A stretch of 64,000 bases of DNA. Origin: Siphonodentalium dalli (lineage: Eukaryota; Mollusca; Scaphopoda; Gadilida; Siphonodentaliidae). Location: the NCBI GenBank assembly GCA_032622095.1, contig CP136066.1, positions 62,586,609-62,650,608 on the forward strand, read 5' to 3'. Position 1 is the first letter of the stretch. Every line of letters starts with the position of its first letter. This document shows positions 22,516 to 34,144 of this stretch, in pieces. The notes below the pieces were generated by a model. That model was not told the origin of the DNA and did not search any database. It saw nothing but the letters and a program-made list of their open reading frames with translations. The position numbers and the translations under genes were made by a program.

Positions 22516-23735
22516 GTTTTACTTGGGACAACGTGATCATTCACGATCTAATTGTCAAAAAGAGGGTATTAGTTCTACGATTATCCCCGAAGGGAACGCG
22601 GTGCTTTAGAGAAACAACCGCTAACCACAGCTCGATAACCCTTGACATCCGAGAATCAATAAAGCCAGATGATTGGCTCCCGGTCCATCGAAGCTGAATG
22701 TCTGATAACCTCACTAGACACGATGTTTAGAGGGGTGTAAACAGGGACTCTTGACCTTGTCATGGCGTCGTATATAAGGAGAAATATCTTCTATTGGGAA
22801 ATTGACATGAAAACGATTCCGTATATAAACACTGATTTGTGTAGTAAATGTGTCGCTGTTACAAAATTAGTACAGCTGTATAATCGCGACGTACGCATCT
22901 GGCGGGACTCCCCCAGTTGGCTCAGTTGGCAACATGTTACATGTAGGCCAACTTAAAGATATAGTACCAGTCAGAAGAAGTGGTATATTGAGGCGCGCCT
23001 TTATTGCGATATTGAGCGCGCTTAATTTCGAAAAAGGCGCGATTATAGCGCACTACCAAAAATCTGTCGCGCTTATTATTGCGATATTGATACGTACATG
23101 TATATCTGGGACAGTTTTTCAGTTGTTTGCCGTAGATCTGTGGTCTTTACGTGCATTTTAATGATTTCCCAGTAACAATTACCCTCTACGTTCCACCTAG
23201 ATAAAGTCTTCTCGGTCAAAAACAGCTTGGGGTATCTGTTGGGATGATGCTGTTTCGGACCGAGTCCCGCCCCGTCAGGAAATACGAGTTATCCCGGGCA
23301 GCGCCTCTCGATATCAATCTGCCATATCAATATACATGTACTAGTTTGTTAAATCCTATGCCATGCACCGACAAGTGGGTCCCTATATAAGCAGAACACG
23401 ACTAATCAAATTGTCAAATTTAGCCAGGGCCAATAATTTAGGCAACTCCAGTGCACCACCCAAAAATATAAAGCACAACGCAGCAATAAGAATCGAGACT
23501 CCGCTTCTCGCGCATGGCTAAGGATATGTATTGTTTATTGTCATTCCGTTTTTGTTTTGTTTTTGTTCTTCGTACCATATATCTTAGTTGGAAGATTAAA
23601 CATATCTAATGATAACATACGTAAGATTTTCATCTCGAATGGCTATCGAGGTAGGATCTATCGATACACCTTATTAGAGGATCCTCAGTTGAAGCAGAAG
23701 GAAGGGTGATCACTCTAAATAGAACGTACTTTAAT
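22516..23735. other. Unassigned
   Basis: No repeat or gene was identified. Short plus-strand frames at 22410-22697 and 22762-22956 begin in or next to the MITE and have no recognised homology. Confidence 0.3.
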
Positions 23736-24005
23736 AAATAATGAATTAATATTGACTAAATAACGGAGATATTTGAAGAAGATTTTTAAATAACGGAGAT
23801 ATTTGAAAAACCGTTTTTTGTTTGTTAACGATTAATATTGACTAAATAAATGAGATATTTGAAGAAGACTTTTAACGACATAACGGAAATATTTGATAAA
23901 CGTGTTCTTAAACCGATATCCCAAGCTGTTGTGGACCGAGAACACACATAAAACATACAAAGAACACCCGAAACATACAAATAACACACATAAAACATAC
24001 AAAGT
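23736..24005. repeat. Local degenerate tandem repeats
   Basis: aacggagatatttgaagaag and variants recur four times between 23760 and 23905. Positions 23942-24002 then repeat acataaaacatacaaag and related 15-20-bp units, which generates repetitive minus-strand frames. Confidence 0.75.
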
Positions 24006-24494
24006 CGTGAAATGGTGACAATCAAAACACACTCAATAATATCTGGTCTTACTTCTTGACTGAGTGTTCAATCCAGCCAGTCTTTCAAAGGGACGTGGCA
24101 CAGGGTGGGGGATTCGGCGGATGTTTAATATTTTACACCGCATATTGTTCTCTTTGTTTGGTTTTCCAACAAGTAAATATTGCAGAATTTGTTGTTTATA
24201 GATCAAAAGTAGCATGATTTTTTCTACTTTTGGTAAAAAATTCGTCTGAAATGGCCGTCATTTGGAAATATTCCAACCTTAGGGGGTGACAGGTTGGACA
24301 TTTCCAACAGTTGGAAAGCCTGAGGTACTAGTTGGAAAGTTTCAACCAAAGGGGATGGTGCAAATATAATTCTGCAAATATGGTTCAAGGGAGGGGTGCA
24401 GTTGGAAATTTCAAGGTGGAGACCCCACATGACGACCCTCTAGCCACGTCCCTACGCTGTTACATGATGCACATATATGACGCGTATTCATACA
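24006..24494. other. Unassigned, with a gttggaaa-rich patch
   Basis: Positions 24255-24415 repeat the word gttggaaa/ttccaac in both orientations without a fixed period. No gene is seen. Confidence 0.35.
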
Positions 24495-24989
24495 CACTCT
24501 TAGAAGACATGTGTATAAATTCTACACAATATGTTTTAATTTTGATCTCACACAAAATTGCGTAGAAATGACACATGATATATGTGTTGGTGGAATTTCC
24601 TCAATTGAATATGGGTGAATATGTGAGTGTATCATAGTTATTAGATGAGATGTGTTCTATTGGAGACACAAAACTCGCAAAGGCAACCATAGAACAAACT
24701 ATTGGCGGCAGTTGTAAATTGTGTTATACACTGTGCTTGTTTAAAAACTGAACAGCACATAATTGTGAAGCACAAAGTGTTAAAGCTGTTGCCAGATGTT
24801 TAATATGGTCGCTTTTACCGGGTTTGTGACTCATCTACTAATAATATTATACTTACATACTCACTCATATGCAATGTTGAGAAAATTTCACCGACATATA
24901 ATTATGTCATGTGTCATTTCTACACAATTTTGTTTTAGATCAAAATTAAATATTCTGTGTAGAATGTATACACATCTGTTCTAAGAGTG
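24495..24989. mobile_element. 495-bp MITE with ~155-bp inverted ends
   Basis: Left end 24495-24648 and right end 24836-24989 are inverted copies: cactcttagaa, tctacaca, ttttgatct, gtagaaatgacacatga and ttattag-agatgag read from each end inward. The middle 190 bp is not repeated. No coding capacity. Superfamily unknown. Confidence 0.9.
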
Positions 24990-25169
24990 AAGGGGGCGAG
25001 CACTGTCGGCGAATTGCTAAACTCTGTCTTCAACAGACGATCCCAAATTTAATTTGTATATAAGCATGTTTACAAAATGTTGGTTTGTTTGGACAGGTAT
25101 ACGTGTTACGTGTAGCACCAAAAACGACACTTTAGTAATGTAGATATAGGTTGATACACCAACCTGATA

Positions 25170-25640
25170 TCCTGGATCATAATCTCAATATGAACCTATT
25201 GTTAGGTAGAAATAGGTTCAACATTAACCCTTTACCCAACAAACCGGCCAAAACCGGCCAAATAAAGCTTCTCAACAGCCTAAAATATCATCGGTCTGTC
25301 TCAATAGGTCGCCTCGCATATATAAGAGAATGCATTGGCCTAAAAAATATATAATATATATAATGTTTTATGTGTTAAGCACATGCATTCTCTTATATAT
25401 GCGAGGCGACCTATGGTCGACTCGCATATATAAGAGAATGCATTGGCACAGGGCCGTTCTGTTGGGTAAAGGGTTAACGTATTTCAACAACGAAATAAGT
25501 CCAACATGGCACCATTTGAGTAATAGTTTATGTACAACCCTATGTTACCGTGGTAATGTGCTTTCATTGTGGCCCACGTCATTCAACGGAACAACTGGTA
25601 TAAGTTCACTATGGGCTTATTTCAGAACCGAATAAGTCCA
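25170..25640. repeat. Dispersed aataagtcc repeat split by a MITE
   Basis: gaacctattg, aaataggttcaacat on the left and gaaataagtccaacatggca, atgggcttatttcagaa on the right match the family seen at 12855 and 59985. Family 1 copy E is inserted between the halves. Confidence 0.7.
25228..25473 (-). mobile_element. piggyBac-like hairpin MITE, family 1 copy E, internally deleted
   Basis: TTAA at 25224-25227 and 25474-25477 with intact ends, but only 246 bp. The deletion removes the subterminal section and half of the first hairpin (tctcaataggtcgcctcgc junction near 25305) and shortens the spacer. The second hairpin is complete. Confidence 0.9.
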
Positions 25641-26193
25641 AACCAGAGACCCAACACTCACAAACTAGCCGCTCTTTTCAACTCCCGAAACCAAAAGACA
25701 TTTAAAAATCTATCAGTTTTTATCAAGAAGATCCTAGAAATATTCAAGTCCGCCTGAGGCTTATTACCACCCGCCTGACATATTGAAACAACCGAATACC
25801 GTCCAACATTTTTATATTCTATTATTATGCCATATATAATATATACATGTATACCTGTACTGAAATATATTGTATATTATATCCATATATATCTGTAATG
25901 TCTTAATTTGACGATCAGAATAAACAATTGAATTGAAACCATGTAAATAGTTATGTTCAATTTGAGCCTATACTTGCAAAAAAATATGCAGCAACTTGGT
26001 AGGATCACGCAACAAAGCAGCGTGGTTGGCTTCGATTCATTATTGTCTGGCTGCTCTGACATTAAATAGCCACAATCCAATGTCAACCACAAATCGCTTA
26101 ACATACACCAAACACAAACATTGCTAGACACCTCCCCCACTCGGATCGCCATATCCACCATTTGTATACACATCGATAATTTCTTCTAGCGTA
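25641..26193. other. Unassigned, possible LINE tail
   Basis: AT-rich text ending aataaacaattgaattgaaa (25919-25938) resembles the tails of the LINE relics in this window. No coding part was found next to it. Confidence 0.3.
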
Positions 26194-26332
26194 ACTGTTC
26201 GTATTGTGCATATGTCGACCTCTAAATATGGTCATGGTGAGCTTATGATCCAGCAGAACAGCCGGGAGTGGTAGGAGTACAAGTTGCCGTAATTTTTGTG
26301 TCTGAGCATGCGTCCAAGGAACACCATCCTTC
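26194..26332. repeat. 139-bp direct repeat, copy 1
   Basis: It matches 26845-26982 at roughly 90 percent by eye. Shared text includes catatgtcgacctctaaata, gagcttatgatccagcagaa and tgtctgagcatgcgtcca. The minus-strand frame reads GVPWTHAQTQK then LLDHKLTMTIFRGRHM in both copies. It may be a fragment of an unidentified element or a duplicated exon relic. Confidence 0.8.
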
Positions 26333-26844
26333 GCCAAATTTTCTACTATATATACCAATTCAGATTAACCTTACAGTCAAATGTTTGATACATATATAGC
26401 CTTGAAATCTATATTTCACATCTTCCTTAAATATCCCAATAGATATAGATATGCATAATTTTATGCTCATCCTAATTGGTAATCCATAGACGCATACGCT
26501 GAAAGATGTTATTCGACATAATGCAAACTCAAATTGATTTTCTCACCATTTACACACGTTTTTGTTATCGCCTTCTTGTCATTTTATAACAATGTATTGT
26601 CAATTTTGTACGGAGAAGGGCTACCTAAGTTGAAATAACTTGTGCCCTGATCCCTTTTGTATATTGATATATGAATAAAATATATTTAAAGTAAGAAAAC
26701 ACATATTGTCATGAAAATAGGTTCATGTTGAACCTAAATATTCACATAGTTTCAAATTTGACTTATTTGATTATGAAAAAGCCACACTGAAAACACATTG
26801 GATTATATAGAACCTATTGCTCAAATAGTGCCATATCTTTTAGG
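26333..26844. other. Unassigned plus dispersed repeat
   Basis: Positions 26600-26695 (cttgtgccctgatccctttt then aataaaatatatttaaa) look like a LINE 3' tail. Positions 26708-26844 match the aataagtcc repeat (aaaataggttcatgttgaac). Confidence 0.4.
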
Positions 26845-26982
26845 AATACGTTCGTATTGGGCATATGTCGACCTCTAAATATGGTCATAGTGAGCTTATG
26901 ATCCAGCAGAACAGTCGGAAGTGGCAGGAGTACACCTTGCCGTGATTTTTGTGTCTGAGCATGCGTCCAGGGTACACCATCC
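26845..26982. repeat. 139-bp direct repeat, copy 2
   Basis: Second copy of the 26194-26332 sequence in the same orientation, about 650 bp downstream. Confidence 0.8.
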
Positions 26983-27199
26983 TCTAACCTTCATCGTTGG
27001 TTATAGATTACTCCGCTGACAGGCCGCCGATCTACAATGAATATTTTATCATACAATCACATGTAATTGCAACAACGACGATATCATACATCGCTTCCAG
27101 CATAGACTGATAATACTGAAAGCCATTTACACTATAAATCAACAGAGAATACTTCGAGCACGATCAGTCAATATCGCCGACCATATAGTGAAGTGAGAC
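26983..27199. other. Unassigned
   Basis: No recognised feature. Confidence 0.3.
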
Positions 27200-27790
27200 A
27201 CGTATAAGCAGTCATTAAAAATAGCGGAAGTGGCGAATACTCATCAAACATAGTGGCTGGTGTTATATCGATGATTGTCCGTCTCCTATTTAATATTAAC
27301 CCAAAACGCATAATATTAGATACTCCTCGCACATAGTGGCGGGCGTATCTAGATGACTGTCCGCGACTAATATTTAATATTAACCCTAAATGCACCGTTA
27401 ATATATACTCCTCGCACATAGTGGTGAGCGTTATCTAGATGACTGTTCGACTCCTATTTATATTAACCCTAACGCATAGTTAATATATACTCCTCACACA
27501 TAGTGGCGGGCGTATCTAGATGACTGTTTGACTCCTATTTATATTAACCCTAACGCATGGTTAATATATACTCCTCACACATAGTGGTGAGCGTTATCTA
27601 GATGACTGTTCGACTCCTATTTATATTAACCCTAACGCATATAGTTAATATATACTCCTCACACATAGTGGCGGGCTTATCTATATGATTGTTTGTCTGT
27701 CTCCTATTTAATATTAACACTAAACGCATCATTAATATATACTCCTCACACAGAGTGACGAGCGTTATCTAGATGATTGTCCGTGACTAC
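27200..27790. repeat. ~84-bp satellite, left part
   Basis: The anchor tagtgg(c/t)g occurs at 27251, 27334, 27419, 27501, 27582, 27666 and (mutated) 27753, a period of 81-87 bp. Each unit holds gttatctagatgactgt and ttaatatatactcctcacac. Confidence 0.92.
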
Positions 27791-27794
27791 TTAA

Positions 27795-28290
27795 AGGTAC
27801 GGTTGGCCTTGGCGGTGGGTATCCTGTGAAAATATTTCCAACCGTCAAAAACCGCCACAAACAGAAAAAACATTAAAATGTAGACAGACTTTGTCCGTAT
27901 ACAAATAAGAAATATCGCATAAACAGTATGTTATTGTCATATGGTTGACCATTGTTATGTAAACAAAAGCATAAAAAGTTACTTTTCTGGTGTTTGTTTA
28001 TATTATGATGGTAAACATAAAGAGCGTTCTTTGTGGGTGAATTCCTGATATGGAACTAATAAAGAGCGTTTATGCCATTTGTGTGTGATTAGCCAGTAGC
28101 ATTGTGCTGTCTTCTGTGACACAATCAGGCTCTTGCTTAGGTAAAATATAGTAGGTCTTTATGATAACATGCTGTTTACGCGATGGTCATGGTATATATG
28201 AACGAAACTGTATGCGTTTTACTGTTTTTTTCTGTTTACGGTGATTGGAACAAATATGAATATTTTCGACAACTAAGGCCTCACGTGCCT
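27795..28290 (+). mobile_element. TTAA-flanked MITE, AGGTACGG family, copy 1
   Basis: TTAA at 27791-27794 and 28291-28294. Ends AGGTACGGTTGGCCTTGG and the complement of AGGCACGTGAGGCCTTAG. It sits in the 84-bp satellite, whose units resume immediately on the right (cactaaacgcatcgttaata). The interior shares accgcca-aaacagaaa, tagacagact, gcataaacag and gttatgtaaacaaaagc with the inverted copy at 29849-30365. Confidence 0.85.
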
Positions 28291-28294
28291 TTAA

Positions 28295-28525
28295 CACTAA
28301 ACGCATCGTTAATATATACTCATCAAATATAGTGGTGGGGGTATCTAAATGATTGTCCATCTCCTATTTAGTATTAACCCTAAACCCATCGCTAATATAT
28401 ACTCCTCACACATACTGGCGAGCGTTATCTAGATGACTGTCCGTCTCATATTAACCCTAAACGCATCGTTAATATATACTCCACAAACATATTGGCGTGC
28501 GTTATCTAGATGACAGTCCATCTTG
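28295..28525. repeat. ~84-bp satellite, right part
   Basis: Continuation of the array at 27200-27790 after the inserted element, with three further units. Confidence 0.88.
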
Positions 28526-28539
28526 TTTATATTGTACTC

Positions 28540-28655
28540 TATTATTTATCGAAGCAGGAACACAAAAAATGTATGCTCAGTGGAATCATGATTCATCTAT
28601 TATTTATCGAAGCAGGAACACAAAAAAATGTATGCTCAGTGAAATCGTGATTCAT
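28540..28655. repeat. 57-bp direct duplication
   Basis: ctattatttatcgaagcagg followed by aacacaaaaa and tgtatgctcagtg occurs at 28540 and again at 28597. Confidence 0.9.
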
Positions 28656-29844
28656 CTTCGACGCTATCCTTTAGCCCAGAGTATAGACTAGATTTGTTTG
28701 GTTTAAACATATTTATTACCAATAAGTATATAACAATACAGATTGGCATTGGGATTGGAGGACAAGTGCGATCCACTTATACATAACCCCCTCTCCCAAT
28801 TGCCGTTATAACACTGATACATAATAATTTGGGTTGTCAACACAATAGGTATAACTAGATTTGTTAAGCACATAGGTTGAAAGTTGACGATACGTATCAT
28901 GTTTCAACCTACTCAAAACAGGTGGATGCCCGAAGATTTATTTCCATGTACCACACTTGCTGCATTGATATACATAAGACTTGAACCACTTATTCGTAAT
29001 CTATTCTTGTATAAGAAACAAGCCTTAGAAAAGATTGACCCTCGGAAAGGGACCCCGGAGTACTAATGTATGAAACTTCATTGGTAACGGTGGGAAATAG
29101 ACGCCTTGTCGTGTTGACCACGCGACGCAATTTATACGTATAATAAAAAACCTGACGGTCGATGGCGGGATACTAATGGCACTGGAGAGCCTTCTGTCTT
29201 CCATCGATAGCCGCGGATACAATCAATGGAATCCTCGTGCGTACTGGGGCTTCTTGGTAAATGTCTTCTGATCGCATGCCACACTTGACATCGTTCACAA
29301 GAGCCTCCCAAGGCATTTCGCGATTATCCAGTTCCCGGTAAGGCTATTTGTTTCCACGCCTCGCCCACGCGGTATTCCCGATAACGCAACCACTCGACCA
29401 CTCTCGTGGCCTCTCGTGTTATCTGAGATTTCATTAAAGCTTGTCCTGATTATTCGTTTCCACGCTTCGCCCACATGGTATTCCTCGATTATATGGATAT
29501 AGGAATCACCGAACTAAATGGTTTCCCATAGGCGACATTGTTAACGTTTCAGCCAAATTCACTGAAGTGAAGCACGCAGGCCACTCCAGTGATGTTTACC
29601 CAGCTCGATTGATACCAGCTGATCACGAAAATGCAAGAAAAATTACAGGTCATATGTCTACTTTTAAAAATAAATCTCCAAGTGGACGACCGGGCTATCC
29701 CGCAGCCAAATTTTACCTGGAAACACCCAGAACTACAGCAGCTAGTTAAATTAATTTCCCACTCATAAAAATCCATTCCCCCATTAAAATTACCAATTTA
29801 AATTATTTAGATATGATGTACAAACCTCATAAACAAGATTTCAT
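28656..29844. other. Unassigned, possible minus-strand LINE tail
   Basis: Read on the minus strand, 28692-28800 holds agtggatcgcacttgtcctc and aataaatatgtttaaacc, similar in style to the LINE tail at 43745-43885. Positions 29344-29384 and 29453-29490 are a diverged pair (gtttccacgc, tcgcccac, ggtattcc). No gene is supported. Confidence 0.35.
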
Positions 29845-29848
29845 TTAA

Positions 29849-30365
29849 AGGCACGGGCGGCGTTCGTTGCAGAAATATTCATATTTGTTCAAATCGCCAT
29901 CAACAGAAGGAATTAAAAATATATATAGTTTTGTTCATATACCAAACATAATCAGCGCGTAAATAGTATATTGTCGTCAAGACGTACGATGGTGTATGTA
30001 CACAAGAGCCTGCTCGTGTTACAGAAGTTTTGCTTCTGTTTACATATAACACAGCGCAATTATATTGGTTAATCACACACAAATGATATAAACGCTCTTT
30101 ATTATTTCCATATCAGGAAAATAGTAACAAATAACGCTCTTCATGTTTATCATATCCGGATCTAAACAAAAGCCAGGCAGCGTAACGTTTTTTGCTTGTG
30201 TTTACATAACAAAGGGGGGAAATTGACAATAACATTCTGTTTATGCCATATTTCTGATTGGTATAAGAACAGTCTGTCTATATTTTACTATTCTTTCTGT
30301 TTATGGCGGTCTTTGGCGGAGGTGAATATTTAACAGCATGCCCACTTTCAACGCCGCCCGTATCT
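29849..30365 (-). mobile_element. TTAA-flanked MITE, AGGTACGG family, copy 2
   Basis: TTAA at 29845-29848 and 30366-30369. Ends AGGCACGGGCGGCGTTC and the complement of AGATACGGGCGGCGTTG. Internal words match copy 1 in reverse order (agtctgtctatattttact, tttatggcggt). A short direct motif aacgctcttta-t recurs inside. Confidence 0.85.
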
Positions 30366-30397
30366 TTAATAATAACCTGCCACACGTATCAGGGACC

Positions 30398-30555
30398 CTC
30401 GCATATATAAGAGAATACATTGGCTTAAAAATATTGACCTTGCATATTTTCTTGTATGCATATGAGGCTCTCTGTTGGTTACGCGTTATATAAGTGAATG
30501 CACTGGCACCGGATCTTTAATGATGCGCCAGCGCAGCTCCCGTCATGAGTGGGAT
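30398..30555 (-). mobile_element. Hairpin MITE, family 2, truncated
   Basis: It starts inside a hairpin (cctcgcatatataagagaat) and ends with cagcgcagctcccgtcatga followed by gggat and TTAA at 30556-30559. The second hairpin is badly decayed. Confidence 0.75.
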
Positions 30556-30559
30556 TTAA

Positions 30560-31298
30560 TAGGACGTGCTTGCACGTATCACACCAACATGATCCAGGGA
30601 CAATCGTCCCCCATTTGGTACCTCTTTTGGATGTTTATTCCGCGCGGTCAGTCCTGATGTTTTTGGGATGGGTGTAAAACTTTCGTAGTTGCCCAAGTAG
30701 CGTTAAGATATATAAAACAGCGCGTTCTTGGGTATACATGTACAAATGTATGCGTACACACCTGTTTTCTTATTATATGTTGGAAGTCACACATTGGTCA
30801 CCGTGATGCCTGAGTATTACAAATGACGCCGACTGCCACTGCCAGTAATTTCTTCCTTGTTTTTTTCCTTTGCCCGACGATGGGAAATTGGATGATGAAA
30901 TATTGACAACTTTGATGGGAAATCTGATAGAGAATTTCAGCCTTCAAGATTACTAGTCGATTGGAATTGTTTTGGCGAACACGAGCGGAATACAAGTCAG
31001 GACAAGAACAAATCTTCGGTGGTATGATTCCCGGACTCGATAATAACCTTAGTGATCTGTGAATCGCCACAAATCCCGCGTGTTGGGCGTCATCGAATCA
31101 ATGAAACCGGACCGAGTATAATCCCGGGGCGATAGTGATTTGCGGCAGAGATACTGTTACTGTCGATGAAGCTCACAGCCCGGCTCTTTGATGACATGAT
31201 TGTCGGCATTTAGGAGCCACGTTCCACTAATTGGCTTGCTTATAATTACAACTGCTGGGTTATCGATCAATTCTTTACGCTTGTCGACTGTTTTCTGA
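30560..31298. other. Unassigned
   Basis: A 90-codon minus-strand frame at 30798-31070 and a 93-codon one at 31157-31438 have no recognised homology; the second overlaps the LINE relic on the other strand. No repeat is seen. Confidence 0.3.
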
Positions 31299-31645
31299 TG
31301 GCAACAAATACATGGGCAACCGCTGCTTTGTTTCATTGATGAAACCAGACTGACTGTATTCTCGAAAATAATCAACAAGGCACACTTAACATACCCTAAT
31401 ACAATTCTAATCCCTAAAACCACTACCACAACATACAACGACGAATGTAAGCTAACATTTCACACAATATCACCCCAAACAGACGCCTGCGATATTATTA
31501 TTTCTTCCCTCAAACCATAGCAGAATTTAACCTCTTATCGACAGCATTAACCTTACTACCCGGCCCTAAAATCTTCAAATCCAAACTGACTGCAGACAAC
31601 ATCCAGTCACTGATCGAGAAACACAAGCTACCCAAACTTCTCTAA
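31299..31645 (+). pseudogene. Non-LTR retrotransposon, C-terminal end of RT ORF, frameshifted
   Basis: One plus frame from 31299 reads FIDETRLTVFSKIINKAHL and then CKLTFHTISPQTDACD. Near 31488-31495 the homology passes to another frame reading YYYFFPQTIAEFNLL, then LLPGPKIFKSKL, ending KLPKLL and TAA at 31643-31645. The order YKIxN, then FFPxTIxEWNxLP, then a LxxFKxxL helix is the standard C-terminal signature of many animal non-LTR RT proteins. An AT-rich 3' tail follows. It is 5'-truncated and frameshifted, so dead. Confidence 0.85.
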
Positions 31646-31796
31646 ACCACCAACGTATGTAAATAGTTTTAACTGATTTTATCTTATAGCAACAACAAAA
31701 AAAACAACAAAAATGAAACACAAATCCTGGTGGCGCAAATTTAAATAAATGTACTCATTAACATCTCAAACATCTGCAATTGACACCGAAAGAGTC

Positions 31797-32063
31797 ATTT
31801 GTTTAGACCATGTCCCCCAGGCGGTTTATTATAGCCAGACATTTGTTTAGACCATGTCCCACAGGCGGTTTATTATAGCCAGACATTTTTTTAGACCATG
31901 TCCCCCAGGCGGTTTATTATAGCCAGACATTTGTTTAGACCATGTCCCCCAGGCGGTTTATTATAGCCAGACATTTGTTTAGACCATGTCCCCCAGGCGG
32001 TTTATTATAGCCAGACATTTGTTTAGACCATGTCCCCCAGGCGGTTTATTATAGCCAGACATT
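31797..32063. repeat. 44-bp minisatellite, 6 copies (unit 1)
   Basis: gtttagaccatgtcccccag repeats at 31801, 31845, 31889, 31933, 31977 and 32021, nearly identical each time. Confidence 0.95.
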
Positions 32064-32279
32064 GACTGTAAGCCGTAGTCGGAAGAAGGTGAATTATTTA
32101 TTCTCATAACGCCACTGAACATATATAGAGACACACATAGAACAGTATTTACAAAATAATAAGAAGATATATTTATAATTAGATATATGATTCCGGTGCA
32201 GAGGGGATACAGATATATCCTAATATGTGGTACTAGCTGAAACAGGCTCCCTGTTTTTAGATTGAGCTCCTTGCTCTAA
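32064..32279 (-). repeat. Probable LINE 3' tail (unit 1 copy)
   Basis: gaattatttattctcataac, agtatttacaaa and attccggtgca-gggga, tatatcctaa also occur at 59522-59660 and in unit 2 at 36437-36650. On the minus strand the order resembles a retrotransposon 3' end, but no coding part adjoins it, so class is inference. Confidence 0.5.
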
Positions 32280-32283
32280 TTAA

Positions 32284-32674
32284 CCCTTTACCCAACAGAA
32301 CGGCCCTGTGCCAATGCATTCTCTTATATATGCGAGTCGACCATAGGTCGCCTCGCATATATAAGAGACTGCATTGGCTTAACACATTAAAAATTATAAA
32401 ATTGTTAAAGAATGTAAGAAAAATGGTAAAAAAGTTTTTAAAAAGATTTTTTTTAGGCCAATGCATTCTCTTATATATGCGAGGCGACCTATGGTCGACT
32501 CGCATATATAAGAGAATGCATTGGCACAGGGCATAACTGTAACTATCACAATGTGGTCAAGGAGCCGGTTCCAATGATATCCATATTTGTATGGTTCTAT
32601 TGAGACAGACTGAAGATATTTTAGGCTGTTGAAGCTTTATTTGGCCGGTTTTGGCCGGTTTGTTGGGTAAAGGG
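32284..32674 (+). mobile_element. piggyBac-like hairpin MITE, family 1 copy F
   Basis: TTAA at 32280-32283 and 32675-32678. Full length with both hairpins; the first carries one stem mismatch (agagactgcattgg) that is shared with copy G, so the insertion predates the 4.4-kb duplication. Confidence 0.93.
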
Positions 32675-32678
32675 TTAA

Positions 32679-32936
32679 CAATGTACTGCATGCTTCATAG
32701 AAGTGTTCCTTGCGAAGAAAAATTATGGAATCCATGCCCTCCCTTTACATTTATCAAATACATTGCTAACTGTTTCTTACGCTGTTCTGGTTAGCGTGTC
32801 AGATTTGTCTTCGCTGTCAATGAAATGAGTTCGGAGCCCGGCGGTGATCTATTTCCACACAGTTGCTTGGCTGATTGGAGCGACTTGTAATTGTCGGATT
32901 GTACGCTGTTCGAATATCGCACCAAGTTGTGACATT
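32679..32936. repeat. Dispersed repeat beside family 3 MITE (unit 1)
   Basis: Positions 32805-32936 (ttcgctgtcaatgaaatgag, aattgtcggattgtacgctg, ttcgaatatcgcaccaagt) recur at 37175-37308 and, diverged, at 55893-56035. The first 120 bp is unassigned. Confidence 0.65.
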
Positions 32937-33391
32937 TGTGACCCGCCATATCAAACCCAGTCGTAAGTCGGGATTATTTTTACCCTGTGCCAATGCATTC
33001 TCGTATATATGCGAGTCGATCATCGGTCGCCTCGCATATATAAGAGAATGCATTTAACAATTTTTTACAATTTTAATAATTTGTTCTTGTATTCTTTAAC
33101 AATTTTATAATTTCACCCATACAGAGCCCCAGACAAACATGAGCAGACGACACTCTTCTATATGCTTCTATATATGTGTGAGGCTCCCTGCAGGGTAATG
33201 TATGTTTTTTATTTTATGTCCTAAAACTTTTAAGAAACATTTATTTAAAAAAATGATAAAAAATTGTTAGGCCAATGCATTCTCGTATATATGCGAGGCG
33301 ACCTATGGTCGACTCGCATATATATGAGAATGCATTGGCACAGGGTAAACAAAATCCCGACTTACGACTGGATTTGATATGGCGGATCACA
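32937..33391 (+). mobile_element. Hairpin MITE, family 3 (unit 1)
   Basis: Ends TGTGACCCGCCATATCAAA and TTTGATATGGCGGATCACA. Two hairpins (32993-33054, which lacks its last stem bases, and 33270-33337) flank a spacer with agacgacactcttctatatg. Confidence 0.88.
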
Positions 33392-33962
33392 TTTGAGCAA
33401 AGTTACTTGTACAGTATCAGTACCATTCAGTTGGAGAGTATCATCTCATGTCCTGACCAAACTAGAGCAGCGCATTTACACAGAATATTGGCTGCAACTG
33501 GTTCATTGATTGGCTTGAATAAATGAATGAAATACTATTATAATGTTAAAAAGCGTCTTGGAGGAAGTCATTGGTTAAACGCTATATAAAAACCGCAATT
33601 ATTATTAAATGTTATTATTTCAACAGCAATTCGCGTTAATGTTGTGCAATATGCCTTACAATCTTACCATAACGTCCAACCACGATGTACAGTGCAGATA
33701 TCCGATACCAGTTTGTGTATATTTACTCAAATTACAATGTTACATTTCTCCACTTGTCCTATGCGCACATGTACATCCATAATTATATAAATTTGATATA
33801 TGAATAACAACGTTTCCAACCAGCCACCTCGGCACCGCGTCACTTATGAGCAACCACCAATCGAGTCCGGGTGACGGTGTGTAACTTGTGCCAATGCGCG
33901 ACCATCGGAGAAACCGCACAATCACGTGTACTTATATATTGCGCACCACAATCCCTACCATG
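33392..33962. other. Unassigned duplicated sequence (unit 1)
   Basis: Present in both duplication units; no gene or repeat family recognised. Confidence 0.4.
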
Positions 33963-33964
33963 TA

Positions 33965-34144
33965 CAATAATGCCCTAAATAATCGACTCCTTAACCACAG
34001 CAGAATTATGGGTAATTTTTCAGGATTTAGTCGGAAATATGAGAGCTTTCCAATGAATGGCAACTAGCCATATTTCCGACTAAATCCTGAAAATTACCCA
34101 TAATTCTGCCGTTGTTAAGAAGTCGATTATTTAAGGCATTACTG
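33965..34144. mobile_element. Tc1/mariner-like foldback MITE, copy 1
   Basis: A 180-bp near-palindrome flanked by TA (33963-33964 and 34145-34146). The arms read CAATAATGCCCTAAATAATC and, on the other side, the complement ending GGCATTACTG, and both contain cagaattatgggtaa and aggatttagtcggaaatat. TA target plus a TACAGT-type edge (see copies 2 and 4) is typical of Tc1/mariner elements. Non-coding. Confidence 0.85.

Noticed and set aside
22410-22540. Open frames with peptides like CILLYMRGDLWSTRIYKRMHW, also at 15617, 19849, 25330, 32257, 32330, 36629, 36702, 37575, 52330, 56486 and 56810
   Set aside because: They translate the 67-bp palindromic hairpin; the same peptide appears on both strands at each MITE copy, which only a palindrome can do.
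31797-32063. Possible CRISPR array (44-bp repeats)
   Set aside because: The repeats are contiguous with no unique spacers, and the context is eukaryotic.
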